Below, in pieces: positions 43,158 through 52,082 of a stretch of 64,000 bases of DNA (its first letter is position 1; each line of letters starts with the position of its first letter). Below the pieces are notes generated by a model. That model was not told the origin of the DNA. It saw only the letters and a program-made list of their open reading frames with translations, and made no database searches. Where the stretch lies: NCBI GenBank assembly GCA_947165895.1, contig CAMVCB010000001.1, positions 248,001-312,000 of the forward strand, in the 5' to 3' direction. The position numbers were made by a program, and so were the translations under genes. Origin of the DNA: an uncultured Treponema sp. GTDB taxonomy: Bacteria; Spirochaetota; Spirochaetia; Treponematales; Treponemataceae.

Positions 43158-44231
43158 ATGGAAGAAAGTGATTACACAAGAAAAATTTATTTTGTTCTCC
43201 TTGCAAGCTTTGTTATCCTGCTGGGATTTCTTTTCAAAATCCTTTCTTCCGTATTTCTGCCAGTAATTACCGCAGCCCTTCTTGCCAGCGTTTTCGCCCC
43301 GATTATCCAGAAAATCAACTATAAATTTAAAATTCCCTGGACAATTCTTGCTGTTATCATTACAGTCTTCCTCTTTTTCATAATTCTCGGTATTTCTTCA
43401 CTTTTAATTTCCAGCGTCACCTCCATTGTTTCAGAATATCCTAAATACGAAAATAAATTTCTTCATATATATAAAATGCTTGCAGAAAACTTTAACTTCC
43501 GATTTGATGAGGAAATGAGCCTTGCCGGAAATATCTGGCAGCATCTCAAGGTTCGCGAATACATTCAGGGAATTTTATTTACCCTTTCAAGCGGCATTGT
43601 TTCTTCAGGAAAAAACATCTTCCTGGTTCTGATTTTTTCACTTTTTATTCTGATTGAATACCGGATGACCAACAGAAAAATCAGCTATGCCTTTGCAGAC
43701 CGGGCAAAAGGAAAAATTTTACGCGTTATCCGCCGGATTATCATAGAAATCGTTCATTATCTTTCAATAAAAACTGCAATTTCCCTGGCAACAGGCTTTC
43801 TTGTATTTCTGGTTGCCATCTGCTTTGGAATGGACTTTGCTATTCTCTGGGGCTTTTTAGCCTTTACCATGAATTTTATTCCGACCTTCGGATCAATTTT
43901 TTCATGCGCAATAACAACATTATTTGCCCTGGTTCAGTTCTATCCTAATACGGCAAAGGTTTTTGCTATTTTTGCCCTGGTTGTCCTGATTAATTTTATG
44001 CTGGGAAATATCATTGAGCCACGTGTTCAGGGAAAAAACCTGGGGCTTTCACCATTTGTGATTATCGTAAGCCTGACACTATGGGCTTATATCTGGGGAA
44101 CAGTCGGTATGATTATCGCCATTCCAATGACTGTAATCATTAAAATTATCTGTGAAAATATTTCTTACCTTCATCCATTTGCAATTCTTCTGGGAAATGA
44201 CCCCAAACAGACAAAAAGGGATTTTGAGTAA
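43158..44231 (+). CDS. AI-2E / PerM family membrane transporter
   Basis: 357 residues with about eight hydrophobic segments. The family signatures are present: an N-terminal pair of segments, an amphipathic periplasmic loop (~residues 85-140), and the C-terminal GNIIEPRVQGKNLGLSPFVI motif with ALWGFLAFTMNF-like sequence upstream. Members export varied small solutes or ions; the substrate here is not predictable. It is 14 bp after serS and converges with the next gene across 3 bp. Confidence 0.85.
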   Translation: MEESDYTRKIYFVLLASFVILLGFLFKILSSVFLPVITAALLASVFAPIIQKINYKFKIPWTILAVIITVFLFFIILGISSLLISSVTSIVSEYPKYENKFLHIYKMLAENFNFRFDEEMSLAGNIWQHLKVREYIQGILFTLSSGIVSSGKNIFLVLIFSLFILIEYRMTNRKISYAFADRAKGKILRVIRRIIIEIVHYLSIKTAISLATGFLVFLVAICFGMDFAILWGFLAFTMNFIPTFGSIFSCAITTLFALVQFYPNTAKVFAIFALVVLINFMLGNIIEPRVQGKNLGLSPFVIIVSLTLWAYIWGTVGMIIAIPMTVIIKIICENISYLHPFAILLGNDPKQTKRDFE

Positions 44232-44234
44232 AAC

Positions 44235-45167
44235 TTAAATAAAGAGGGTTTTTGTTGCCTTTTCGTAAATAAAGCGTAAATCCTCTTCCTGAATGCTTGT
44301 ATATCTGAAATCGACGCAGACTCTTTCATCATTTTCAAGACTGTAAATTTTATTAACAAGACAGGTTACAAAGATATCCCGGGTCATAATCGGCCCAGAT
44401 TTTAGGGAAAATGAAAGCTTAAGTCCGTATTCATCACCGGCTACAAAGGTATAATTAATTCGGTCAAGGGCTATTACAATACGCTCGTGATCAACGTAAA
44501 GAATAGAAAGAGGCTTAATTCTATCCTGTAAAGATTCAACTTTCTGTACCTGATTAAAGGTAAGATAATTACAAACCGGAATAAGCTGTATGCCGTTTCC
44601 CGCATTTTTTTCAAGTTTTGCATCCGCAACGTATTTTTCAAGCAGTTCCTTTGCTTTTTTTTGATTTTCCAGGGGAATTGATTTCCAGGCAGGACGATTA
44701 AAAAGCTCAACATTTTCCCAGGGAAGGCAAAGAAGATTCAGATCTTTACCTGTACGGCATTCATAATAGAAGAGGGCACAAAAATCATAGGACTTTTCTT
44801 CTACTACATCGGTGATCCTGTAAATCACCTCGGGAATAGAAATTGAATACAGGTCTTTTTTGGAAATTACTTTTGAATTAAAATAAAGCCCTACCCTGTT
44901 GAAATAAAACTCAACTTTAACTGATTGATTTAAGAATTTTTTTACTGATTGGCCGGGATTTTCAAGAATAATATCGCCGTTTTCCTTTACTGTAAGATTT
45001 TCGCCTTTTATTGCAAGAGGAAAAATCTGAGAATTGACAGGCCGAACCTCTTCATCCTGATTCGTAATATCTTCATCTAAAGGGGTAATAGTAACAGGAA
45101 CATTTCCGTCAATCAGATACTGAACGACAAGCTGGCGCTCAATTCCAGTGAGTTTTGAATCATTCAT
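44235..45167 (-). CDS. Spirochaetal PilZ-like protein (tentative)
   Basis: 310 residues, no signal peptide. The central part (KVEFYFNRVGLYFNSKVISK then a SIPEVIYRI strand) resembles the N-terminal YcgR-type domain of PilZ proteins. The C-terminal VDFRYTSIQEEDLRFIYEKA resembles a PilZ ending. The c-di-GMP-binding RxxxR and (D/N)xSxxG motifs are not seen, so ligand binding is doubtful. It overlaps the upstream lipoprotein gene by 8 bp. A diguanylate cyclase is encoded 1 kb away on the other strand. The family call is tentative. Confidence 0.5.
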   Translation of the reverse strand: MNDSKLTGIERQLVVQYLIDGNVPVTITPLDEDITNQDEEVRPVNSQIFPLAIKGENLTVKENGDIILENPGQSVKKFLNQSVKVEFYFNRVGLYFNSKVISKKDLYSISIPEVIYRITDVVEEKSYDFCALFYYECRTGKDLNLLCLPWENVELFNRPAWKSIPLENQKKAKELLEKYVADAKLEKNAGNGIQLIPVCNYLTFNQVQKVESLQDRIKPLSILYVDHERIVIALDRINYTFVAGDEYGLKLSFSLKSGPIMTRDIFVTCLVNKIYSLENDERVCVDFRYTSIQEEDLRFIYEKATKTLFI

Positions 45168-45819
45168 GTTTTTCCCACCTTTCGATTTTTATATTATAGA
45201 GAGTTTTTTCTTTATCTGGACTCATATATAATGTTACATCAACATAAGCTGTATTACAATAAAATCTGACAGGAATCTGAATAAGATTATCAAGAAGGGC
45301 TGGCTGACCTAGAATCCAGCGGTCAAAAGGTTTAGATTCGGGAAAAGCCTGGTCAAAATTATCTTTCCAGCCCTTTTTAAGTTCATCTGCAAAAAAAATA
45401 TAATTAAAACGGTAATTTGAAGGAAATGAAGAGAAAAGCTTTTCCTGCTCCCAGTCTGCAAGATAAGAGGAAAGGGCAGCTGCACTTTCCAGATGCTTAT
45501 ATTCAAGAGAAGAAATATCTAAAGAAGCAAAATCCTTAAAAGCAGGATAAAGAGGAGGCTTTATGGATGCAGAAAGCTTTACGTTTTCAGTTGTAAGGGT
45601 GTGGCCTTCCGGGATATATGGAACATCTTCTTTTACCGCTTTTGTAAGTCTGTCCCCTTCAAGCTCAAGCGACCAGACAGTATCATTCTCTATATCTGAA
45701 ACAAGGCTTTTAATCGTAAAAAGCTCTGAAGAATCTTCGGCAAGCTCTTTTGAATGGGAGCAGGAAAAAAAAGAGAGAAAAATAAAAAGTGCTGAAATTA
45801 AGATAAAACTTTTTTTCAT
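45160..45819 (-). CDS. Lipoprotein of unknown function
   Basis: 219 residues from the ATG at 45819 (MKKSFILISALFIF); upstream in-frame ATGs only extend the signal peptide. The lipobox is SFFSC-S. The mature protein is mixed alpha/beta with a helical middle (LESAAALSSYLADWEQ) and strand-rich ends. I do not recognise it. It is the first gene of a two-gene minus-strand unit with the PilZ-like gene, overlapping it by 8 bp. Confidence 0.7.
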   Translation of the reverse strand: MKKSFILISALFIFLSFFSCSHSKELAEDSSELFTIKSLVSDIENDTVWSLELEGDRLTKAVKEDVPYIPEGHTLTTENVKLSASIKPPLYPAFKDFASLDISSLEYKHLESAAALSSYLADWEQEKLFSSFPSNYRFNYIFFADELKKGWKDNFDQAFPESKPFDRWILGQPALLDNLIQIPVRFYCNTAYVDVTLYMSPDKEKTLYNIKIERWEKHE

Positions 45820-45957
45820 AGCATTATGCATCAATTAAGCACAGACAAAAGTAAATAAAGGTCTGATGCAGAAATATATTATAATACAGATTTGTTATGA
45901 GGTCATTAATCAATTTGCCGAAATTCAAAAAAAAGTTAATTTTTTTTCAAAAACCTG

Positions 45958-45984
45958 TTGACTAAATTTCTGCGATTGTATAAT
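45958..45984 (+). promoter_or_regulatory. Promoter of tRNA-Val
   Basis: TTGACT (45958-45963) and TATAAT (45979-45984) separated by only 15 bp; TAATAT at 45981 gives a 17-bp spacer. It lies ~45 bp before the tRNA. Confidence 0.6.
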
Positions 45985-46028
45985 ATATAAACATCAAGCA
46001 GCGATACAGCAGCTTACAAAAACAAATC

Positions 46029-46102
46029 GGGCAGTTAGCTCAGCTGGTACGAGCGTCTGGTTTACACCCAGAATGTCGGGAGTTCGATCCTCTCACTGCC
46101 CA
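46029..46102 (+). tRNA. tRNA-Val (TAC)
   Basis: Anticodon TAC in TCTGG-TTTACAC-CCAGA. Acceptor GGGCAGT pairs with ACTGCCC. Standard TTCGATC T-loop. CCA is not encoded. Confidence 0.95.
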
Positions 46103-46104
46103 TA

Positions 46105-46136
46105 AGACCTGAACAAAAGTTCAGGTCTTTTTTTTT
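46105..46136 (+). terminator. Terminator of tRNA-Val
   Basis: AGACCTGAAC/GTTCAGGTCT perfect 10-bp stem, AAAA loop and a T-run. Confidence 0.92.
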
Positions 46137-46181
46137 CTTAATTTTATTTCATTTCCTTCATAAATATGGTATTATAAAAGA

Positions 46182-47900
46182 GTGAAACTGATATCAGACA
46201 TCAAAAATTTTTATCTGGAAAAATTTTCTGTTTATATATGGAGGGCATTTCTTAGCTTTGTTCTCCTGCTTCTTTTTATTTCATTTTTTAAAATTAAAGA
46301 CAACACTTTTGTAAGGGAGCCTGCAGAAAAAGAAACTCAGTTTCTGGACTGGAGAATCCGTTCAGCAGAACATGAAGATGACCTTCTTGTTTTACCCTAC
46401 ACCACAGATAAATCTCTCAGCGATTTTACAATTACTACAAAACTTCCTGATTTAAACTCAACCTCAGTTTTAATTCTCCGCTGCCGCTATAATACGATAA
46501 CCGCAAAGGTTGACGGTGGTTTTGTTTACGCTTCTGATTTTTCTACAATAGCCGGAATCAGCACCAGAGTCGGAAAGGACATCTGCTATATTCCACTTTC
46601 AAAACTTTACAGCAACAAAGATATTGAAATAAACATTGAGCTTCAAAACCAGAATTTCTCTAAATCATCCTTATCTTCTATTGAACTTTCTTCACGAAAT
46701 ACCTTCATAATTGAATATCTGAGGGGAAACATTGTCCTCTTTCTTACTGCGATTCTTCTATTTATTTGCAGCGGCGGCTCTTTTGTATTCTTCCTGCTCA
46801 GTTATTTTACTAACAAAAAGAGAATATCAAATGTTTCGCAGAGTCTTTTCTACCTGGGAGTTATTTCAATTCTTGCGGCAATCTGGGGGCTATGTGATTC
46901 CCATATATTCTCCCTCTTTACAGACAAAATTGTTCTTGACGGTATTCTTACATATACATCTTTAATCCTTCTTGCCCTTTGTTTTGCAGAATATTTTATC
47001 AGCCTTTACGGAGAGAATAAAATAATTAAGATGATTGTCATTCTTGCAAGACTCAATGTTGTCTTCCAGTTTTTTGTATTTATCACAGGCTTTAAGGATT
47101 TACCGGAAACGATTTTCTTTACTCATTTTATATTTGTACTCAACATTTTATATGCATCAGTAATGAGTATCAAAAATCTTGTCAGATATGAAAATTCTGA
47201 AAAACTTCTTTTGAATATTGAAAACCTTCTTTTTGCTGTTTTTGTAGCAGGTATTCTTATAATGTACCTCTACAACAGAGACGGTCCCTATTCTTATGTG
47301 GCTGTTATGGCAATTATTGTTTACACTACCCTGCAGGTTGCAATTTCAGTAATTAAATTTATTAAGACTGTAAAAAAACAGGCAGCCCTTCATGAAGCAG
47401 AAAAATTTGCCTATACTGACCAGCTTACAAAGATGGATAACAGACGCTCTTACTCCGTTTTCAAGCATCATCTTGGAAATGCAAGGCTGCCGGATGATTT
47501 TAACATCATTTACTTTGATTTGAACGGTCTTAAAGACATTAATGATAAGCTTGGACACAATGCCGGAGATGAATTTATCATTGGTGCGACAGATATTATC
47601 AAAAAGGTTTTCTATGATGCCCAGCTGAAATGCCGTATGGGTGGTGACGAATTCCTTGTTGTATTAAAGGCAAGCCGCGACCTTCTTAAAAAGCGTCTAT
47701 TCTATTTTGATTCTCTGATTGAAAACTGGCACGGAAATCTTGTTCATAATATTTCGATTGCCTACGGCTACTGCTGTGCCGCAGATTATGACAATCCGAC
47801 TTTTGAAGGCCTTATTTCCAAGGCTGATGAGTTCATGTATAAGAATAAAAACGAATTCTACGAAAGGACGGGAAAGCCTCACCGTTCAGGACTGCTGTAA
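46182..47900 (+). CDS. Membrane-bound diguanylate cyclase (GGDEF)
   Basis: 572 residues from a GTG at 46182; TATTAT ends 6 bases before it, so the transcript may be leaderless. One N-terminal transmembrane segment is followed by a periplasmic ~130-residue domain and then seven hydrophobic segments (~residues 180-400), the 7TM sensor layout. The GGDEF domain (~405-565) has YTDQLTKMDNRRS, DLNGLKDINDKLGHNAGDEF and an intact RMGGDEF near residue 486, so it should make c-di-GMP. The RxxD inhibitory site normally 5 residues before GGDEF is absent (FYDAQLKC), implying no product feedback there. Confidence 0.9.
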   Translation: MKLISDIKNFYLEKFSVYIWRAFLSFVLLLLFISFFKIKDNTFVREPAEKETQFLDWRIRSAEHEDDLLVLPYTTDKSLSDFTITTKLPDLNSTSVLILRCRYNTITAKVDGGFVYASDFSTIAGISTRVGKDICYIPLSKLYSNKDIEINIELQNQNFSKSSLSSIELSSRNTFIIEYLRGNIVLFLTAILLFICSGGSFVFFLLSYFTNKKRISNVSQSLFYLGVISILAAIWGLCDSHIFSLFTDKIVLDGILTYTSLILLALCFAEYFISLYGENKIIKMIVILARLNVVFQFFVFITGFKDLPETIFFTHFIFVLNILYASVMSIKNLVRYENSEKLLLNIENLLFAVFVAGILIMYLYNRDGPYSYVAVMAIIVYTTLQVAISVIKFIKTVKKQAALHEAEKFAYTDQLTKMDNRRSYSVFKHHLGNARLPDDFNIIYFDLNGLKDINDKLGHNAGDEFIIGATDIIKKVFYDAQLKCRMGGDEFLVVLKASRDLLKKRLFYFDSLIENWHGNLVHNISIAYGYCCAADYDNPTFEGLISKADEFMYKNKNEFYERTGKPHRSGLL

Positions 47901-47943
47901 AGAGTAATTTTTAGAGAAGCCCTTACATTATGATTTTTTTTCT

Positions 47944-48969
47944 TTAATTAACGACAAACTTATACTTAAGCTTTTTAGAAGGAAGGGCTTCAATAAGGCC
48001 GGAGAATGACTTTTCATAAAATACAGCAAGAGTTTTTTCCCTGTCGCAGCTGATATAACCTGTAAACATAGAAAACAAGAGTTTTTTACCGTTTCGAAAA
48101 TCTGAAAGACAGCTTTCGTTCTTAAGATAAATATTTTCAAAGCCGCACAAAAGTGAAGTTTCTTCAGAAAAGCCCTGGATTTTCTGACGGATTTCTTCCT
48201 GTATCAAAAGATCTTTTTCAGAAGGGATATAAGGACCTTTTTTAATTTCCGCTTCATTTTTCGAAAAATATTCTTCTACATTTTTTTTCACAGAGGAAAT
48301 TGTAAATTCCTTCAGATAAGAAAAGCCTGCTGCATCTTTTAGATTAAAGTTTCCGACCTTTGTACGTAAAAGTCCAGTAAGATGGGCGGCAGAACCGCAG
48401 GCCGCTCCAATATCGCGGGCCAGGCAGCGTATGTAAGTGCCCTTTGAAACAGAGAAATTTATTCTTGCATAAAGGACATTTTCTGTTCCAGGAAGGCATT
48501 CAGCTTCCATAAGCTGAGCACTGAACACGGTGATTTTTCTTTTAGGGATTTCAACTTCTATTCCCTTTCGGGCAAGATCACTTGCCCTTTGCCCGTCTAC
48601 GTGGATTGCGCTGTAGGCGGGAGGAGCCTGTAATAAATCCCCGGTAAAGCCTGTCAGAGCCTTTTTAAGAGCCTCTAAGGACGGCAGAGGGGCATTTTTC
48701 ACCGTCTGGCCGGTAAACTCAAGGGTATCAGTTTCCTGTCCAAACTTTATTACAGCAGAATAGGATTTGTCAAACTCAGTAATCTGGCCGGCAAGCTTTG
48801 TAAGACGGCCGGTACATACGACAAGAAGCCCCTGAGCAAAAGAATCAAGGGTTCCGGTATGTCCGACTTTACCTGTATTAAGGGATTTTTTTATGTTGTT
48901 GAGGGCTACAAAGGAGGTTAATCCGGCCTCCTTTGCAAGAAGAACGATTCCGTCGTTACTGAGCATCAT
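47944..48969 (-). CDS. truB: tRNA pseudouridine-55 synthase TruB
   Basis: 341 residues from the first of two tandem ATGs (48969, 48966), matching the family start MLSNDGIVLLAKEAG. It converts U55 of tRNA T-loops to pseudouridine. The catalytic block GHTGTLDSFAQGLL has the active-site Asp near residue 42. SFAQGLLVV, FTGDLLQAPPAYSA and a RCLARDIG motif follow. The C-terminal ~90 residues are a divergent extension without a clear PUA domain. It overlaps rbfA by 14 bp. Last gene of rimP-nusA-infB-rbfA-truB. Confidence 0.95.
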   Translation of the reverse strand: MMLSNDGIVLLAKEAGLTSFVALNNIKKSLNTGKVGHTGTLDSFAQGLLVVCTGRLTKLAGQITEFDKSYSAVIKFGQETDTLEFTGQTVKNAPLPSLEALKKALTGFTGDLLQAPPAYSAIHVDGQRASDLARKGIEVEIPKRKITVFSAQLMEAECLPGTENVLYARINFSVSKGTYIRCLARDIGAACGSAAHLTGLLRTKVGNFNLKDAAGFSYLKEFTISSVKKNVEEYFSKNEAEIKKGPYIPSEKDLLIQEEIRQKIQGFSEETSLLCGFENIYLKNESCLSDFRNGKKLLFSMFTGYISCDREKTLAVFYEKSFSGLIEALPSKKLKYKFVVN

Positions 48970-49372
48970 CGTCAGACTCGGAAGCACTATCGGAAGAAGC
49001 AGCCTGAGCTTCTCTGGCCTTACTTTCAGCTTCAAGCTGATTTAATTTCTGAACCATCTTAAAGCCTTCCTTCATCCCCTTGTCTACATGAAACTGAAGC
49101 TTGGGGAACTGGCGGATTCTAAGCTTCTGGGCAATTTCATGCTGGATGAAACCGGCCGCAGAATTAAGACCGTCAACTCCTTTTTTAAGCTGTCCGTCAG
49201 GAAGAAATGTTGAAACATAAACCTTAGCATAAGCAAGGTCGTTTGTTACTTCAACCCTGTTTATGCTGAGAAAGGTATTTACGCGGGGGTCTTTAATTTC
49301 TCCGCGCAAAATCAAAGTTGAGATTTCATCGCGAAGCTGGTCATTAAGACGCTGCAAACGATACTGTCCCAT
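48956..49372 (-). CDS. rbfA: Ribosome-binding factor A
   Basis: 138 residues. Needed for 16S rRNA maturation and 30S subunit assembly, notably in the cold. The KH-type fold is recognised from RLQRLNDQLRDEISTLILRG and INRVEVTNDLAYAKVYVS. A Ser/Asp/Glu/Ala-rich C-terminal tail of ~25 residues is present. Its ATG overlaps the infB stop (TAATG) and its end overlaps truB, so translation is chained. Confidence 0.93.
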   Translation of the reverse strand: MGQYRLQRLNDQLRDEISTLILRGEIKDPRVNTFLSINRVEVTNDLAYAKVYVSTFLPDGQLKKGVDGLNSAAGFIQHEIAQKLRIRQFPKLQFHVDKGMKEGFKMVQKLNQLEAESKAREAQAASSDSASESDDDAQ

Positions 49373-52065
49373 TACTCTTCACCTTCCTTATTTTCAGCTG
49401 CACCCTTCTTAGCAGCCTCTGCCTCTTCTTCGGCAAGAGTCTTTCCAAGTTTTTTGGCAACTTCAACAATTTCGAATACTTCAAGCTTATCGCCGACCAT
49501 GATATCCTGCCAGTTTTCAAGACCGATACCACACTCATAGCCTGTGCTGACTTCTTTTGCGTCATCCTTAAAGCGCTTGAGGGAAGTAATCTTTCCTGTA
49601 AACTTAACGATTCCGTCACGGATAAGGTGAACGCTTGCTGTACGTTTTACGACGCCTTCCGAAACCATACAACCGGCAATTACGCCGACCTTTGGAACGC
49701 GGAATGTATTGCGGACTTCCACCATACCGATAACTTCTTCTTTTGTATCCGGCTGCAGCATACCTTCCATAGCGGCCTGAATTTCCTCGACACACTTATA
49801 GATGATATTATATTTACGGATTTCAACCTGCTCCTGCTCTGCAAGAGTTTTTGCCTTTGGAGTAGGACGTACGTTGAAACCGATGATGATTGCATTAGAG
49901 TCAGCTGCCGCAAGGGTAACATCTGATTCGTTGATTGCACCGGCACTTGAATGAATAACATTCAGGCGGATTTCGCGGGTAGAAAGCTTTTCCAAAGAAG
50001 TCTTGAGGGCTTCTGCAGATCCCTGAAGGTCAGCCTTAATGATAACCTTAAGTTCATTAACTTCGCTGTTTTCGATATCAGTGTAAAGGGTATCAAGAGT
50101 TGTCTTCTTAACAGCCTTAGCCTGTTCAAAGCGCTTAAGTTCCTGACGTTTTGCAGAAATTGCACGGGCATCTTTTTCTGTTTCTGTAACCTGGAATGGA
50201 TCACCTGCGTTAGGCATTTCTTCCATACCAAGAACCTCAACAGGAATAGAAGGTCCTGCTTCCTGAATGCGCTTACCGCGGTCATCAAACATGGCACGTA
50301 CACGACCAGAATAAATTCCGGCAACAAAAGGATCACCCTGTTTGAGGCAGCCGCGCTGTACGATTACAGTAGAAACAACACCACGTCCCTGATCTACGCG
50401 GGATTCGAGAATCTTACCTTCGGCACGACATTCAAAGTTTGCCTTAAGTTCAAGCATTTCAGCCTGCAGAAGAATTGCATCAAGAAGATCATCAATACCT
50501 TCTTTTTTAAGGGCAGAAATATGAACATACTGAGTATCTCCACCCCACTCTTCAGGAGTAAGGCCGAGTTCAGAAAGCTGAGTCTTTACACGGTCCGGAT
50601 TTGCTTCCGGCTTATCAACCTTGTTTACCGCAACAATAATAGGAACCTTTGCATCTTTTGCATGGGCAATAGCTTCCAGAGTCTGAGGCATAACGCCGTC
50701 ATCTGCAGCAACAACAAGAACTACGATATCTGTTACCTGAGCACCGCGGGCACGCATCATTGTAAATGCTTCATGACCTGGTGTATCAAGGAAGGTAATC
50801 TTTCCTTTTTCTGTTGTAACCGAATAAGCACCAATTGACTGGGTAATACCACCGGCTTCACCAGCCGCAACATTTGCGTGACGGATAGCATCCAGTGTCT
50901 TTGTCTTACCATGATCAACGTGTCCCATTACAGTAACAATTGGAGGACGAGGAAGAAGCTCTACACCGTCATCCTTTTCGCTTTCAATTACAGTTTCATC
51001 ATAAAGGCTTACAAGTTTTACCTCGCAGCCGTATTCGCTAGCCAAAAGTTCAGCGGTTTCATGGTCAATTGACTGTGTAATAGTAACCATTACACCCATG
51101 CCCATGAGTTTTCCGATAACTTCGCTTGCCTTAAGGTTCATTTTGCGGGCAAGGTCAGAAACTGAAACTGTTTCCATAATTTCAATTTCTTTTGGAACTA
51201 CACTTGCAGGAGTTTCAACCTTCTTCTTCTGTTCAAAGAGGTTGTCATCGTACTGCTCTTCGTCCTTGCGGTTATAAACCTGTTTTTTACCTTTGTATGC
51301 AGCCTTTTTACCCTGAGTTCTCTGCTCTGGAATTGGAGACGCCGGGGCCATAGCTCCACCCATTGGGCGAGGTCTGAAGCCACCCTGACCGCCCTGGCCG
51401 CCACGATTGAAGCCACCCTGGCCACCGCGGTTAAAGCCGCCCTGGCCTCCCTGACGGTTGAATCCGCCCTGTCCACCACGGTTAAAGCCACCCTGGCCGC
51501 CTTCGCGGTTATCGCGCTCGCGGTTCTGATAGCTCTGACGTGCCTGAGCGCCGTTAAAGCCGCCCTGACCGCCGTTTCCGCTGTTGCGGTTGTAGCCGCC
51601 CTGGCCACCCTGACCGCCGCGGTTATAATTATTGTAGCCGCCCTGTCCGTTACCACCGCGGTTATAGCCTCCGCGGTTATTCTGACGTCCGTGGTCAGAA
51701 AGATTTCCGGCTTTGACGTTAGGACGAGCCTGATTCAGTTCAAAAGTACGCGGGCGCTGTGGAGCCTGAGAAGCTGCATTTGCAGCTTTAGCTGTATCTG
51801 CTGCAGGAGCTGTCTGAGCAGCCGGCTTTGCAGGCTTTTCTGCAGCAGCTGCCTGAGGCTCTGCTTTCTTTACCACAACCTTAACAGGATTCTTTTTTGC
51901 TCCCTCATTTTTTGAAGGGTCCTGTGACGCATTTTGAGATGTATTTTTTCTTACAACTACAACACGCTTCTTTTCCGGTGCTGCAGGAGCCGAAGCTGCC
52001 GGCTGTGGAGACTGTGCCTTTTTATGCACTACAAATCCTGGCTTTTTTTCTGATTCTTCTGCCAT
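49372..52065 (-). CDS. infB: Translation initiation factor IF-2 with an RGG/QGGFNRG-rich N-terminus
   Basis: 897 residues. GTPase that places initiator tRNA on the 30S subunit. The N-terminal ~110 residues are Ala/Lys/Pro-rich. Residues ~115-237 are a long Gly/Arg/Asn/Gln repeat region built from GGYNRGG, GGQGGFNRG and related units. The IF2-N helical domain is near residue 300, then the GTPase with GHVDHGKT (~382), DTPGHEAF and NKVDK, followed by domains II-IV. Such an RGG-like tract is not part of classical IF-2. It overlaps rbfA and follows nusA by 17 bp. Confidence 0.96.
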   Translation of the reverse strand: MAEESEKKPGFVVHKKAQSPQPAASAPAAPEKKRVVVVRKNTSQNASQDPSKNEGAKKNPVKVVVKKAEPQAAAAEKPAKPAAQTAPAADTAKAANAASQAPQRPRTFELNQARPNVKAGNLSDHGRQNNRGGYNRGGNGQGGYNNYNRGGQGGQGGYNRNSGNGGQGGFNGAQARQSYQNRERDNREGGQGGFNRGGQGGFNRQGGQGGFNRGGQGGFNRGGQGGQGGFRPRPMGGAMAPASPIPEQRTQGKKAAYKGKKQVYNRKDEEQYDDNLFEQKKKVETPASVVPKEIEIMETVSVSDLARKMNLKASEVIGKLMGMGVMVTITQSIDHETAELLASEYGCEVKLVSLYDETVIESEKDDGVELLPRPPIVTVMGHVDHGKTKTLDAIRHANVAAGEAGGITQSIGAYSVTTEKGKITFLDTPGHEAFTMMRARGAQVTDIVVLVVAADDGVMPQTLEAIAHAKDAKVPIIVAVNKVDKPEANPDRVKTQLSELGLTPEEWGGDTQYVHISALKKEGIDDLLDAILLQAEMLELKANFECRAEGKILESRVDQGRGVVSTVIVQRGCLKQGDPFVAGIYSGRVRAMFDDRGKRIQEAGPSIPVEVLGMEEMPNAGDPFQVTETEKDARAISAKRQELKRFEQAKAVKKTTLDTLYTDIENSEVNELKVIIKADLQGSAEALKTSLEKLSTREIRLNVIHSSAGAINESDVTLAAADSNAIIIGFNVRPTPKAKTLAEQEQVEIRKYNIIYKCVEEIQAAMEGMLQPDTKEEVIGMVEVRNTFRVPKVGVIAGCMVSEGVVKRTASVHLIRDGIVKFTGKITSLKRFKDDAKEVSTGYECGIGLENWQDIMVGDKLEVFEIVEVAKKLGKTLAEEEAEAAKKGAAENKEGEE

Positions 52066-52082
52066 GTTTCTATTCTTTACCT

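Noticed and set aside
49951..50838. 295-codon open frame opposite infB
   Set aside because: It lies wholly antisense to the conserved IF-2 GTPase domain, and its Cys/Asn/Phe-rich product has no start signal. It is a codon-bias shadow.
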